A stretch of DNA of 16,174 bases, taken from the NCBI GenBank assembly GCA_947594085.1, contig CANQEB010000025.1:1-16174 (forward strand). The letters run 5' to 3'. The translations under genes were made by a program, and so were the position numbers. Below are positions 1 to 6,545 of the stretch, one piece after another. This DNA comes from an uncultured Lachnospiraceae bacterium. GTDB taxonomy: Bacteria; Bacillota; Clostridia; Lachnospirales; Lachnospiraceae. The notes beneath the pieces were generated by a model. It was not told the DNA's origin and ran no database searches. It was given only the letters and a program-made list of their open reading frames with translations. Position 1 is the first letter of the stretch, and each line of letters starts with the position of its first letter.

Positions 1-65
1 GAATTGTGATAGGCGATTGCATCGAGATAGAAAACGAGTCTAGGTTTGCGGTCAGACCGTACCAT
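1..65 (-). CDS. possible start of a downstream operon gene, cut by the window edge
   Basis: A minus-strand reading frame opens with ATG at 65-63 and stays open to the left edge, giving 21 residues that begin MVRSDRKPRLVFYLD. It starts 37 nt after the permease stop codon, where a next operon gene would be expected. The visible residues do not look like the start of an ABC ATPase, which would be the usual neighbour; a basic stretch followed by a beta-strand-like segment would fit the N-terminus of a glycosyltransferase, but 21 residues cannot decide this. I see no good ribosome binding site ahead of it, and the frame is closed by a stop just upstream, so this start is the only one in frame. Real gene or chance cannot be settled from the window. 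Confidence 0.35.
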   Translation of the reverse strand, partial: MVRSDRKPRLVFYLDAIAYHN

Positions 66-102
66 GCGTTGTTCGTATGGGTTTTATGAATTAAACGCGA
101 AT

Positions 103-915
103 TTACAACACATCCGCGAAGTGCACTCTGAGCCGCCGAAATACCCACGTCCCGAGCAGGAACGCCCCAATCGTGAAACCCCAGAAGTAGAGCGTCCACA
201 GCGGTCGCTCCCAGAACCATTTCTTGTAGATGAATGCGTCGCGGTAGCCCGCGACGATATAGTAAACCGGATTTAACTTGAGAATCTTCAGGATTATCGG
301 ATGCTCCGCCAACATGGTATCCGCAATCCACATGATCGGCGTCATCCAGATACCGACCTGCAGCGCGATATTGATAATCTGAGCGAGATCCCTGAAAAAT
401 ACGACAACCGCACTCGTAGCGTAGCACAATCCGAGCGTCAGCAAGAAAAGTCCCGCTGTATAATAAAAAAGCTGGAGATAGTACAGATCTGGAAAATGTC
501 CATAGAAACAGTACAAAAGTGCAATAAAAAATACAAAAAACAAATGGACAAACAGCGCTGAGATCATTTTCACAATCGGGAGTACGCTGATATTGAACAC
601 CACTTTCTTGACCAGGTAGCTGTACTCGATCAATGTGTTGGTGCCTCCATTCAGCGCATCCTGGAAAAAGAACCAAGGCACAATGCCTGCCACCAGATAT
701 AGCACAAACGGCACCGGGAGCGCACCCTGATCCGCCCGAAAGCCCACCTGGAATACAAACCAATACACCAGCACCGTCACAATTGGCTGAATGAATGCCC
801 AGATGATTCCCAGGTAAGAGCCTGCAAACTTTTTTCGGAAGTCATTTTTTGCCAGTTTGTAAATCATTCTCCGACTCTGATAGATCTGCACCGGCAATGA
901 GTTCTCTTTCTTCAT
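103..915 (-). CDS. polysaccharide ABC transporter permease, Wzm/TagG type (ABC2 family)
   Basis: A 270-residue integral membrane protein of the ABC-2 family that exports lipid-linked polysaccharides (O-antigen, teichoic acid or capsule-like chains) across the cytoplasmic membrane with a separate ATPase. The N-terminus is an amphipathic basic segment (MIYKLAKNDFRKKFAGSYLG), typical of TagG/Wzm permeases. About six hydrophobic segments follow, with the family-like FFRDLAQI and TPIMW stretches in the second half and an LNPVYYIV..YRD region near the C-terminus. I chose ATG at 915 over the TTG at 921 because the AGGGAG ribosome site lies 8 nt from the ATG but only 2 nt from the TTG. It starts 15 nt after rmlC ends, so it belongs to the rml operon; its cargo is therefore probably a rhamnose-containing glycan. 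The partner ATPase is not in the window. Confidence 0.9.
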   Translation of the reverse strand: MKKENSLPVQIYQSRRMIYKLAKNDFRKKFAGSYLGIIWAFIQPIVTVLVYWFVFQVGFRADQGALPVPFVLYLVAGIVPWFFFQDALNGGTNTLIEYSYLVKKVVFNISVLPIVKMISALFVHLFFVFFIALLYCFYGHFPDLYYLQLFYYTAGLFLLTLGLCYATSAVVVFFRDLAQIINIALQVGIWMTPIMWIADTMLAEHPIILKILKLNPVYYIVAGYRDAFIYKKWFWERPLWTLYFWGFTIGAFLLGTWVFRRLRVHFADVL

Positions 916-930
916 ACACAAAGCTCCCTG

Positions 931-1509
931 TCAGGACTTTTCTCCCTGTATTCCATGCTCTTTCATATGCGCACGCAAGCTGCCCCAGTTTTTGTCCTGT
1001 TCCTTCATAATCAGCTCCATTCCATCCGGAATCGGCCACTTAACCCCAATGTCCGGATCATCATAGCGGATGCCGCCTTCATCGTTTGGATGATAGAAGT
1101 CCGTACACTTGTAGGTAAATTCTGCATAATCAGAGAGCACAAGGAACCCGTGCGCAAAATTCTTTGGAATGAAGAACTGCTTTTTGTTCTCTGCGGACAG
1201 GAGTACTCCATGCCACTGTCCATAGGTTTTCGAACCCTTGCGAAGATCCACAGCAACATCAAACACCTCTCCCGAAACGACCCGCACGAGCTTGTCCTGC
1301 GGATAGTTGATCTGGAAATGCAACCCACGCAACACGCCCTTTCTGGACGCAGACTGGTTGTCTTGCACAAAAACCTGATCGATCCCGGCCTCCTTGAAAT
1401 CATTGTAGTTGTAGGTCTCCATAAAGTAACCTCTGTCATCTCCAAACACTGCCGGAGTGATGATTTTCAAGCCCTCAATCGCGCATGTTTCCACTGTTAT
1501 CTTGCCCAT
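931..1509 (-). CDS. rmlC: dTDP-4-dehydrorhamnose 3,5-epimerase
   Basis: Cytosolic cupin-fold epimerase that converts dTDP-4-keto-6-deoxy-D-glucose to dTDP-4-keto-L-rhamnose, the third step of dTDP-L-rhamnose synthesis. The 192-residue protein is of normal length. The family signature DDRGYF is at residues 24-29, the catalytic-base motif RGLHFQ at 61-66 (His64), and the AHGF motif at 119-122. Tyr133 in the FTYKC segment corresponds to the catalytic tyrosine. A ribosome site (AAGGAA) lies 9 nt before the ATG. It sits 137 nt after rmlA and 15 nt before the ABC permease, continuing the same minus-strand operon. The fourth enzyme, RmlD, is not seen and must be encoded elsewhere if rhamnose is the final product. 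Function is near certain. Confidence 0.97.
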   Translation of the reverse strand: MGKITVETCAIEGLKIITPAVFGDDRGYFMETYNYNDFKEAGIDQVFVQDNQSASRKGVLRGLHFQINYPQDKLVRVVSGEVFDVAVDLRKGSKTYGQWHGVLLSAENKKQFFIPKNFAHGFLVLSDYAEFTYKCTDFYHPNDEGGIRYDDPDIGVKWPIPDGMELIMKEQDKNWGSLRAHMKEHGIQGEKS

Positions 1510-1531
1510 ATTCTCTGATTCCTTTCCTCAT

Positions 1532-1609
1532 TTATCGGATCCTGTCTTTCATCCACAGCTTTTCATCGATTCCGCCCTTTATGTTTCCGGCTCCATTTCC
1601 TAAACTCAT
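1532..1609 (-). CDS. possible 25-residue small ORF between rmlA and rmlC
   Basis: In the 137-nt gap between rmlA and rmlC the minus strand has an ATG at 1609 followed by 25 codons, beginning MSLGNGAGNIKGG, and a TAA at 1534-1532. An AGAGGA sequence lies 5 nt before the ATG, which is a reasonable ribosome site. The predicted peptide is glycine-rich and then charged, with no membrane segment or recognised motif. It could be a real small protein, a leader that couples translation into rmlC, or a remnant of a lost gene. With only 25 codons an open frame is easily reached by chance, so I rate it low. Confidence 0.2.
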   Translation of the reverse strand: MSLGNGAGNIKGGIDEKLWMKDRIR

Positions 1610-1646
1610 CTATGTCCTCTGGCTCTATCGCGCGGCTCCTTTTTGA

Positions 1647-2516
1647 TCAAAGGCCGTCCGCAACCTCGATCATATATTTCCCATAAGCAGTCTTCAGAAG
1701 CGGCTGTGCCAGCGCGATCAGCTGCTCCTTGTTGATAAAGCCTCTCTTGTACGCAATTTCCTCGATGCAGGAAATGTATAATCCTTGCCGTTTTTGGAAC
1801 GCCGCCACGAAGTCAGATGCATCCAGCAGAGAATCATGACTGCCCGTGTCGAGCCATGCAAAGCCGCGCCCCATTGTCTCCACGTGAAGCTGTCCGCGGC
1901 GCAGGTATTCCATATTCACACTTGTGATCTCAATCTCTCCGCGCGCCGAGGGTTTGACATTTTTCGCGATATCCACGACACTGTTGTCATAAAAGTACAG
2001 TCCCGGCACCGCGTAGTTAGACTTTGGATGCTCAGGTTTCTCCTCGATGGAGATGGCCTTTCCCTCCTCGTCGAACTCGACGACACCGTACTCTCGCGGA
2101 TCACGCACATAGTAGCCGAAGATCGTCGCGCCCTTCTCCCGGGAAGCCACGTCCAGAAGTAGCTTCGAGAAGCTCTGCCCGTAGAAGATATTGTCTCCGA
2201 GCACAAGCGCCACGCGGTCGCTCCCGATAAACTCTTCGCCGATCAGGAAAGCATCCGCCAGTCCGCGCGGAGTCTCCTGTATTGCATAGGATAGCTTCAG
2301 CCCCAGCTGTTCTCCCGTCCCCAAAAGCTCCTGAAAAACAGGTAGATCCCTCGGTGTCGAAATAATCAGAATCTCACGGATGCCAGCCAGCATCAGTGTC
2401 GACAGCGGATAGTAGATCATCGGCTTGTCGTAGACCGGAAGGATCTGTTTGGATACCGCCTTCGTCAGCGGGTAAAGCCTCGTGCCGGCACCGCCGGCCA
2501 GTATGATTCCCTTCAT
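1647..2516 (-). CDS. rmlA: glucose-1-phosphate thymidylyltransferase
   Basis: Cytosolic nucleotidyltransferase that makes dTDP-glucose from glucose-1-phosphate and dTTP, the first committed step to dTDP-rhamnose. The 289-residue length is usual for the short RmlA type. The nucleotide-binding signature [11 protein letters not shown] is at residues 8-18, followed by [12 protein letters not shown] at 22-33. The metal-binding [10 protein letters not shown] is at 104-113 (Asp108). SIEEKP is at 156-161, and the second metal-site region [11 protein letters not shown] is at 221-231. AAGGAG lies 6 nt before the ATG. It follows rmlB by 90 nt in the same orientation; the leader between them contains a short CAGAC/GTCTG inverted repeat but no terminator-like T run. 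Nothing is missing or broken. Confidence 0.98.
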   Translation of the reverse strand: MKGIILAGGAGTRLYPLTKAVSKQILPVYDKPMIYYPLSTLMLAGIREILIISTPRDLPVFQELLGTGEQLGLKLSYAIQETPRGLADAFLIGEEFIGSDRVALVLGDNIFYGQSFSKLLLDVASREKGATIFGYYVRDPREYGVVEFDEEGKAISIEEKPEHPKSNYAVPGLYFYDNSVVDIAKNVKPSARGEIEITSVNMEYLRRGQLHVETMGRGFAWLDTGSHDSLLDASDFVAAFQKRQGLYISCIEEIAYKRGFINKEQLIALAQPLLKTAYGKYMIEVADGL

Positions 2517-2606
2517 CGTATACTCCTTATCGATTCACGTACAGACTCCCGTCTGAAATTTTTCTTATCACGCTTTCGGCAGTCTGCCTTTTCTGCTCCG
2601 GACATT

Positions 2607-3686
2607 TTATTTCTGATACATTTCTTCGTAATATTTCTGGTAATCCCCACTCGTCACGTTCTTCATCCACTCCTCGTTCTCAAAGAACCAGCGGATCGTC
2701 TTGCGGATGCCTTCCTCAAACATCGTCTCCGGCTCCCAGCCGACCTCGGCGCGGATCTTGTCCGGAGCGATCGCATAGCGGCGGTCATGCCCCTTGCGGT
2801 CCGCCACGTAAGTGATCAGCTTCTCGCTCACCAGAGCTTTTCGTGGATCGTCCGGCGGAAGCATCTCCTGCAGCGTGTCGAGAATGATATGTATGATCTG
2901 GATATTCTGCTTCTCGTTGTGTCCGCCGATGTTGTATGTCTCGAACAAGCGGCCCTTCTCCTGCACCATATCAATGCCCTTCGCGTGGTCTTCCACGTAC
3001 AGCCAGTCGCGCACATTCTTGCCGTCTCCGTAGACCGGGAGCTCCTTCCCGTGCAACGCATTGTTGATGATCAGCGGGATCAGCTTCTCCGGGAACTGAT
3101 ACGGGCCGTAGTTGTTGCTGCAATTCGTGATGTTCGCCGGGAAATGATAAGTGTCCATGTAGGCCTTCACCAGCATGTCCGAAGACGCCTTGCTCGCCGA
3201 GTACGGGCTGTGCGGAGCATAGGGTGTCGTTTCATAGAAGTACTCGCCCTCCTTCTCCAGCGAACCGTATACTTCATCTGTCGAGACGTGCAGGAACTTC
3301 TTGTCCGGCTTAAACGTACCGTCCGGCAGCTCCCAGGCCGCCTTCGCCGCGTTCAGCATCACGAGCGTGCCCAGCACGTTTGTTTTCACAAAGACCTCCG
3401 GATCACGAATGCTGCGATCCACATGGCTCTCCGCCGCGAAATGCACGACACGGTCGATATCGTTCTCCTCAAAGATCTTATTGATTGCTGCAGAGTCGCA
3501 GATGTCCGCGCGGATAAACGTATAGTTCTCCCTGTTCTCGATATCCTTCAAATTCTCAAGATTGCCCGCATAGGTCAGCTTATCCACGTTAATGATGCGG
3601 ATGCTGTCACCGTATTTGCGGAACATATAGTGAATGTAATTAGAGCCGATAAAGCCGGCCCCGCCTGTGACGAGGTAGGTTCTCAT
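2607..3686 (-). CDS. rmlB: dTDP-glucose 4,6-dehydratase
   Basis: NAD-dependent extended short-chain dehydratase that converts dTDP-glucose to dTDP-4-keto-6-deoxyglucose, the second step of dTDP-rhamnose synthesis and a branch point to other deoxysugars. The 359-residue protein starts with the Rossmann motif TGGAGFIG at 7-14. The catalytic triad region STDEVYG spans 135-141 (Thr136, Asp137, Glu138) and the YSASK motif gives Tyr162 and Lys166. The substrate-binding NNYGPYQFPEKLIP segment is intact. GGAGG lies 6 nt before the ATG. It is the first gene of the rml operon, preceded by a clear sigma-A promoter and a leader of about 35 nt. Genes run rmlB, rmlA, rmlC here, with rmlD absent. Confidence 0.98.
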   Translation of the reverse strand: MRTYLVTGGAGFIGSNYIHYMFRKYGDSIRIINVDKLTYAGNLENLKDIENRENYTFIRADICDSAAINKIFEENDIDRVVHFAAESHVDRSIRDPEVFVKTNVLGTLVMLNAAKAAWELPDGTFKPDKKFLHVSTDEVYGSLEKEGEYFYETTPYAPHSPYSASKASSDMLVKAYMDTYHFPANITNCSNNYGPYQFPEKLIPLIINNALHGKELPVYGDGKNVRDWLYVEDHAKGIDMVQEKGRLFETYNIGGHNEKQNIQIIHIILDTLQEMLPPDDPRKALVSEKLITYVADRKGHDRRYAIAPDKIRAEVGWEPETMFEEGIRKTIRWFFENEEWMKNVTSGDYQKYYEEMYQK

Positions 3687-3727
3687 GATTTTCCTCCATA
3701 ATTGTCAATTTTAAAAGCCTGTTGTTT

Positions 3728-3756
3728 AGTATAACATTAATTTCAAGGGAGTGCAA
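3728..3756 (-). promoter_or_regulatory. sigma-A promoter of the rml operon
   Basis: On the minus strand, TTGCAC (3756-3751) and TATACT (3733-3728) are separated by exactly 17 nt. This gives a start near 3721 and a leader of about 35 nt before rmlB. The region around it is AT-rich compared with the genes on either side. Confidence 0.75.
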
Positions 3757-3760
3757 GCAG

Positions 3761-3801
3761 ACGGTTTTCGCCATGCATGCCACGGTTTCGTCATGCATGC
3801 C
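3761..3801 (-). repeat. two tandem 20-21 nt repeats with CATGCATG cores upstream of the rml promoter
   Basis: Two head-to-tail copies on the plus strand, 3761-3781 and 3782-3801, share the pattern ACGGTTT(T)CG, one variable base, then CATGCATGCC. The 8-bp palindromes CATGCATG at 3772-3779 and 3792-3799 are exactly 20 bp apart, about two helical turns. The array ends 4 nt before the -35 box, where an activator or an upstream-binding regulator would sit. I do not recognise the motif. It lies in the 176-nt gap between the deacetylase gene and rmlB, in which I see no gene and no clear terminator. Confidence 0.6.
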
Positions 3802-3862
3802 ACCCTTGCAGGACTAGCTTCGCGTCGCAGACCGCTTTCTTCGAAAGTTATCCGTTGCCAAA

Positions 3863-5311
3863 TCACATCTCCGGTACAGGGGTAGGTCTGGCACTATCCC
3901 AGACACTGCCGACATCAAATAAATCACTCACCATATCCGGGTTGTAGTACATCCGATAACCGTCGAGATTGCGGCGGCCCTGTCGCATAAACGTATCGCC
4001 AAACTGTACCCAGTATTGTGAAGAGTCGACATTGCAGAAAATATTGAATCCCTGCTCTTTCAGGTAAGTGAAATATTCATTGTCGCCTGTGTACGGCTGC
4101 CAGTCTCCGATATCTGCCCCAAACGCAAAAATGATGACATCGGTGTCCCCGACAACACTTGCCACATTGTCGAGCCAGCGCTGTGTATCCTGCATTACCT
4201 TGTCAATCCCAGCTTCCGTCGGCGAGATATGTCCCCAGGTGTGGCTCGCAAACTCCCAGCCGTCCGCTTTCATCGCCTCTGCGACCGCGCGCGCCTGATC
4301 GACCTCCTTCTGCCATGCCGCCTCATCGAAGTCCGGATGCGCGTCGAAAAATTTCTGCTGATACTTCGTAACGCGGGAAGCCTCCTTCGTGCGATAGACC
4401 TCGTCTGTCCGATATCCTAATACGCCCTCATAACCGGTCAAGGCAATGATGCCCTTGTGTCCGCGATAGGAGAAATCCGGATGTTCGTCCACAAACGTGT
4501 CAATCCACGGCACCATGTCGTAGTCTCCGACCGAGATACTGCCGTCGTCCTCCACATACGTGTTCTTGACATCCCCGTTCTCATCGATGATCAACTTCTG
4601 CGCGAAGCCGTCACCGTCCATATAATGATAATAGCTCACATCGTCCTGAGAGAGCACAAACGGTGTCTTGCCGGGCGGAAGCATAATCTCTCCGCGCGAC
4701 ACGGTTCCATCGCTATTCACCGTGCACATATCATGCAGGCTTACCATCACGTAGCCTTTTGCGTACATGGACTCCATAATGCCGGCAAACTCGCTCAGCG
4801 TCGTCATGACCTGGTTGTAGCCGCCTTCATCCTCGTCACCGTCAAACGCCTTTGACGTATCCTTGATCAATGTATGGAAAAACACATGCGTAATCTGATC
4901 CAGCGGATAGGCTACACAGCTCTCCTTCATCGTCCGGTAGCCCGCCACTGCATTCTGCAGCGCCTGACTGCTCGTGTAGCTCTCTGCAGCCGTCAAATAC
5001 GCGATTGCCCGGTCATAATCATACTGAGAAGCCATATAATCCGCCACCGCAATCATATCCTTTTCACTCAGGCCGGAGCTCCCCTGGCCATTCTGGCTCT
5101 GTCCATTGCGCGCAGCGAGAATCTCTTCCGCAAGCGTTTGAGGTTTCTTTCTGTTTTTCCCGCTCAGCTCTGGAATCAACACATCTTTGATCAGAACTAC
5201 CGCAAGAGCGATAACAATAAGCACAAGGAGCGAAATAATGCATTTAATTATTAGTTCGTTCTTCCTTCTCCTGCTCTGCCTGCGCAGCAGTTTTAAATCC
5301 CGTTCATCCAT
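3863..5311 (-). CDS. membrane-anchored polysaccharide deacetylase-like protein (divergent CE4/NodB fold)
   Basis: Predicted 482-residue cell-surface protein. A basic N-terminus (RRQSRRRKNE) precedes one membrane segment at about 21-43, so the bulk should lie outside the membrane. A helical, acidic linker follows, then a NodB-like domain. Two CE4 metal-site elements are visible: QDD at 222-224 and the HTWGH motif at 357-361 (His357, His361). The element after them reads FAFGADIGDW at 395-404, without the arginine-proline seen in typical CE4 motif 3. About 130 residues separate motifs 1 and 2, longer than in small NodB domains. I preferred ATG at 5311 (GAGGGG just upstream) to the GTG at 5332, whose own ribosome site is weak. 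It begins 34 nt after the small membrane protein gene and is likely cotranscribed. Substrate unknown; peptidoglycan or an exopolysaccharide is plausible. Confidence 0.85.
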   Translation of the reverse strand: MDERDLKLLRRQSRRRKNELIIKCIISLLVLIVIALAVVLIKDVLIPELSGKNRKKPQTLAEEILAARNGQSQNGQGSSGLSEKDMIAVADYMASQYDYDRAIAYLTAAESYTSSQALQNAVAGYRTMKESCVAYPLDQITHVFFHTLIKDTSKAFDGDEDEGGYNQVMTTLSEFAGIMESMYAKGYVMVSLHDMCTVNSDGTVSRGEIMLPPGKTPFVLSQDDVSYYHYMDGDGFAQKLIIDENGDVKNTYVEDDGSISVGDYDMVPWIDTFVDEHPDFSYRGHKGIIALTGYEGVLGYRTDEVYRTKEASRVTKYQQKFFDAHPDFDEAAWQKEVDQARAVAEAMKADGWEFASHTWGHISPTEAGIDKVMQDTQRWLDNVASVVGDTDVIIFAFGADIGDWQPYTGDNEYFTYLKEQGFNIFCNVDSSQYWVQFGDTFMRQGRRNLDGYRMYYNPDMVSDLFDVGSVWDSARPTPVPEM

Positions 5312-5345
5312 AGTCCCCTCATTTCCCCTCACATTGCTTCTTGCA

Positions 5346-5669
5346 TCAAATAGATACTTCTTCTATACATGCAGTCTGCTGCTCAGCCATGCGCTCATTT
5401 CGTGTCTTCATCGTCCCGTATCCAAAGCCAACTTCATAGACCAAAGCCACAATCAGAATCAGAATCAAAATCCCGAGCACAAATTCCAGACTTCGCATTT
5501 TCATAATGTTATCTTGCTCGCGCTTTCGTTTTGCAGATGGAATCAGCCGCTCCTGTATCACGCTTTTGTTTGCGACCTGTCGTCTGTCCTCCATCTTCCT
5601 CGCCAGCTCACTCTTCTGACCATCATACACCTGTGGTCTTCCTGATCTTTTGTTCTCTCCTTCCATCAT
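5346..5669 (-). CDS. uncharacterised single-pass membrane protein
   Basis: I do not recognise this 107-residue protein. Residues 1-58 are hydrophilic and strongly basic (KRKREQ, ARKMEDRRQ), residues about 61-83 form one long hydrophobic helix (FVLGILILILIVALVYEVGF), and a short charged tail of about 24 residues ends in IEEVSI. By the positive-inside rule the basic N-terminal half should be cytoplasmic. The start ATG at 5669 (followed at once by a second ATG) has GGGAGA 5 nt upstream. It is the first gene of a two-gene unit with the deacetylase, which it precedes by 34 nt, and is driven by a near-consensus promoter. A role as a partner or membrane scaffold of the deacetylase is a guess based only on position. 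Confidence 0.65.
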   Translation of the reverse strand: MMEGENKRSGRPQVYDGQKSELARKMEDRRQVANKSVIQERLIPSAKRKREQDNIMKMRSLEFVLGILILILIVALVYEVGFGYGTMKTRNERMAEQQTACIEEVSI

Positions 5670-5738
5670 TTTTCTCTCCCAGCCATTTATTTATTCCTTC
5701 TATTGCCTTCGGCGATCCAACAAAATATTCTTAATAAC

Positions 5739-5767
5739 AGGATAGTGGATTGTCCACTTTTTGTCAA
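5739..5767 (-). promoter_or_regulatory. sigma-A promoter of the small membrane protein/deacetylase unit
   Basis: On the minus strand, a consensus TTGACA (5767-5762) is followed after exactly 17 nt by TATCCT (5744-5739). The predicted start lies near 5732, giving a leader of about 63 nt before the ATG at 5669. It points away from the plus-strand promoter near 5828-5856, so the two units are divergent. Confidence 0.75.
5744..5758. promoter_or_regulatory. perfect palindrome inside the promoter spacer, candidate operator
   Basis: AGTGGA-TTG-TCCACT is a perfect 6-bp inverted repeat with a 3-nt centre. It fills nearly the whole spacer between the -35 and -10 boxes of the minus-strand promoter. A dimeric repressor bound here would block RNA polymerase. 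I cannot match the motif to a known regulator. Confidence 0.5.
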
Positions 5768-5827
5768 TTCCTGCTTCCCACACATTTCCTTAAATAATTC
5801 ATAAGAAAAACGCCTGATAATTCAAAC

Positions 5828-5856
5828 TTTACTAATCCGACACGCAATGATATACT
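5828..5856 (+). promoter_or_regulatory. extended -10 promoter of the DUF4364 gene
   Basis: TATACT at 5851-5856 is preceded by TG at 5848-5849, forming an extended -10 element. A weaker TTTACT lies at 5828-5833 with 17-nt spacing. Transcription would start near 5863, about 30 nt before the ATG at 5894. Confidence 0.65.
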
Positions 5857-5893
5857 TTAAAAAGCGAGGAAGAAAGCAAAGGAGGTGTCCCGA

Positions 5894-6406
5894 ATGCCGG
5901 AACCTTTCACACTTTATAAATTAATCGTCCTCTATATGCTCCAGAAAGTCGACTTTCCGCTCACAAATTCCCAGATCTCGGAATTTGTTTTGGAGCGCGG
6001 TTACACCACTTATTTTACACTTCAGTCGGTGCTTTCCGAGTTGGCCGAAAATGACATGGTGCGCCAGGAGGTCATTCGCAATTGCTCCTATTACACACTG
6101 ACAGAGGCCGGAGAGGAGGCTTTGCGCTATTTCCAAAATCGCATTTCCCAGCCGATTCGCGATGATATCGATCAGTATCTGAGAGAAAATAAAATGCAGC
6201 TGCGCGACGAAGTTTCCATCGTTGCGGACTATTACAAAAACACCGCCGAAGAATACTCTGTACACTGCGTAGTAAAAGAGAAATATTCCAATCCGATCGA
6301 ACTGACTATCACGGTGCCAGACGAGGCACAGGCCAGAGTCGCATGCCGGAACTGGAAGCAGAAATGTCAGGAGATCTACGAATTTGTTATGAAAGAGCTG
6401 CTGTAA
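5894..6406 (+). CDS. DUF4364 family winged-helix protein, putative transcriptional regulator
   Basis: A 170-residue protein matching the DUF4364 family common in Clostridia. Residues about 5-75 form a winged-helix-like domain: LYKLIVLYMLQ, then a helix-turn-helix region around LTNSQISEFVLERGYTTYF, then a wing with YYTLTEAGEEAL. The C-terminal half (about 95-170) is an alpha/beta domain of unknown role, possibly for ligand binding or dimer formation. I chose ATG at 5894, 8 nt after GGAGG (5881-5885), rather than the GTG at 5887 region that overlaps this site. It is divergent from the membrane protein/deacetylase unit and lies upstream of fprA in the same direction, so it could regulate either neighbour; nothing in the sequence proves which. 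Confidence 0.85.
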   Translation: MPEPFTLYKLIVLYMLQKVDFPLTNSQISEFVLERGYTTYFTLQSVLSELAENDMVRQEVIRNCSYYTLTEAGEEALRYFQNRISQPIRDDIDQYLRENKMQLRDEVSIVADYYKNTAEEYSVHCVVKEKYSNPIELTITVPDEAQARVACRNWKQKCQEIYEFVMKELL

Positions 6407-6484
6407 GTACCGGAAACCGCATACACGACTCCCTACTTCGATATGCAAGCTAATTGAAGAATTGTTTCACACCTTGCTCATGCA

Positions 6485-6519
6485 AAAAATGTCTTTCCAA
6501 ATCTGTCAAAGACATTTTT
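6485..6519 (+). terminator. AT-rich hairpin with A/T flanks between DUF4364 gene and fprA
   Basis: AAAAATGTCTTT (6485-6496) and AAAGACATTTTT (6508-6519) are perfect inverted repeats of 12 bp around an 11-nt loop. The right arm ends in five T residues, and the left begins with As, as in a bidirectional terminator. The stem has only two G-C pairs, so termination would be weak. It lies 79 nt after the DUF4364 stop and 15 nt before the fprA ribosome site, so it could instead be an operator or a leader structure for fprA. I see no convincing separate promoter for fprA. Confidence 0.45.
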
Positions 6520-6545
6520 AATAAACTTAAACTCAGGAGGATCTT

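Noticed and set aside
916..921. TTG start for the ABC permease
   Set aside because: It would lie only 2 nt from the AGGGAG site; the ATG two codons later has normal spacing.
2787..3701. Plus-strand frame of 304 codons opposite rmlB
   Set aside because: rmlB on the minus strand has all dehydratase motifs; the opposite frame is Arg/Val/His-rich and has no motif or ribosome site.
5312..5332. GTG start for the deacetylase
   Set aside because: Only a weak AAGAAG precedes it, whereas the ATG at 5311 has GAGGGG immediately upstream; some doubt remains because that spacing is short.
5885..5893. GTG start for the DUF4364 gene
   Set aside because: The GTG overlaps the GGAGG ribosome site itself; the ATG at 5894 is 8 nt from it.
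6462..6490. Promoter for fprA (TTGTTT-N17-AAAAAT)
   Set aside because: Both boxes match the consensus poorly and the -10 would lie within the hairpin arm; not strong enough to call.
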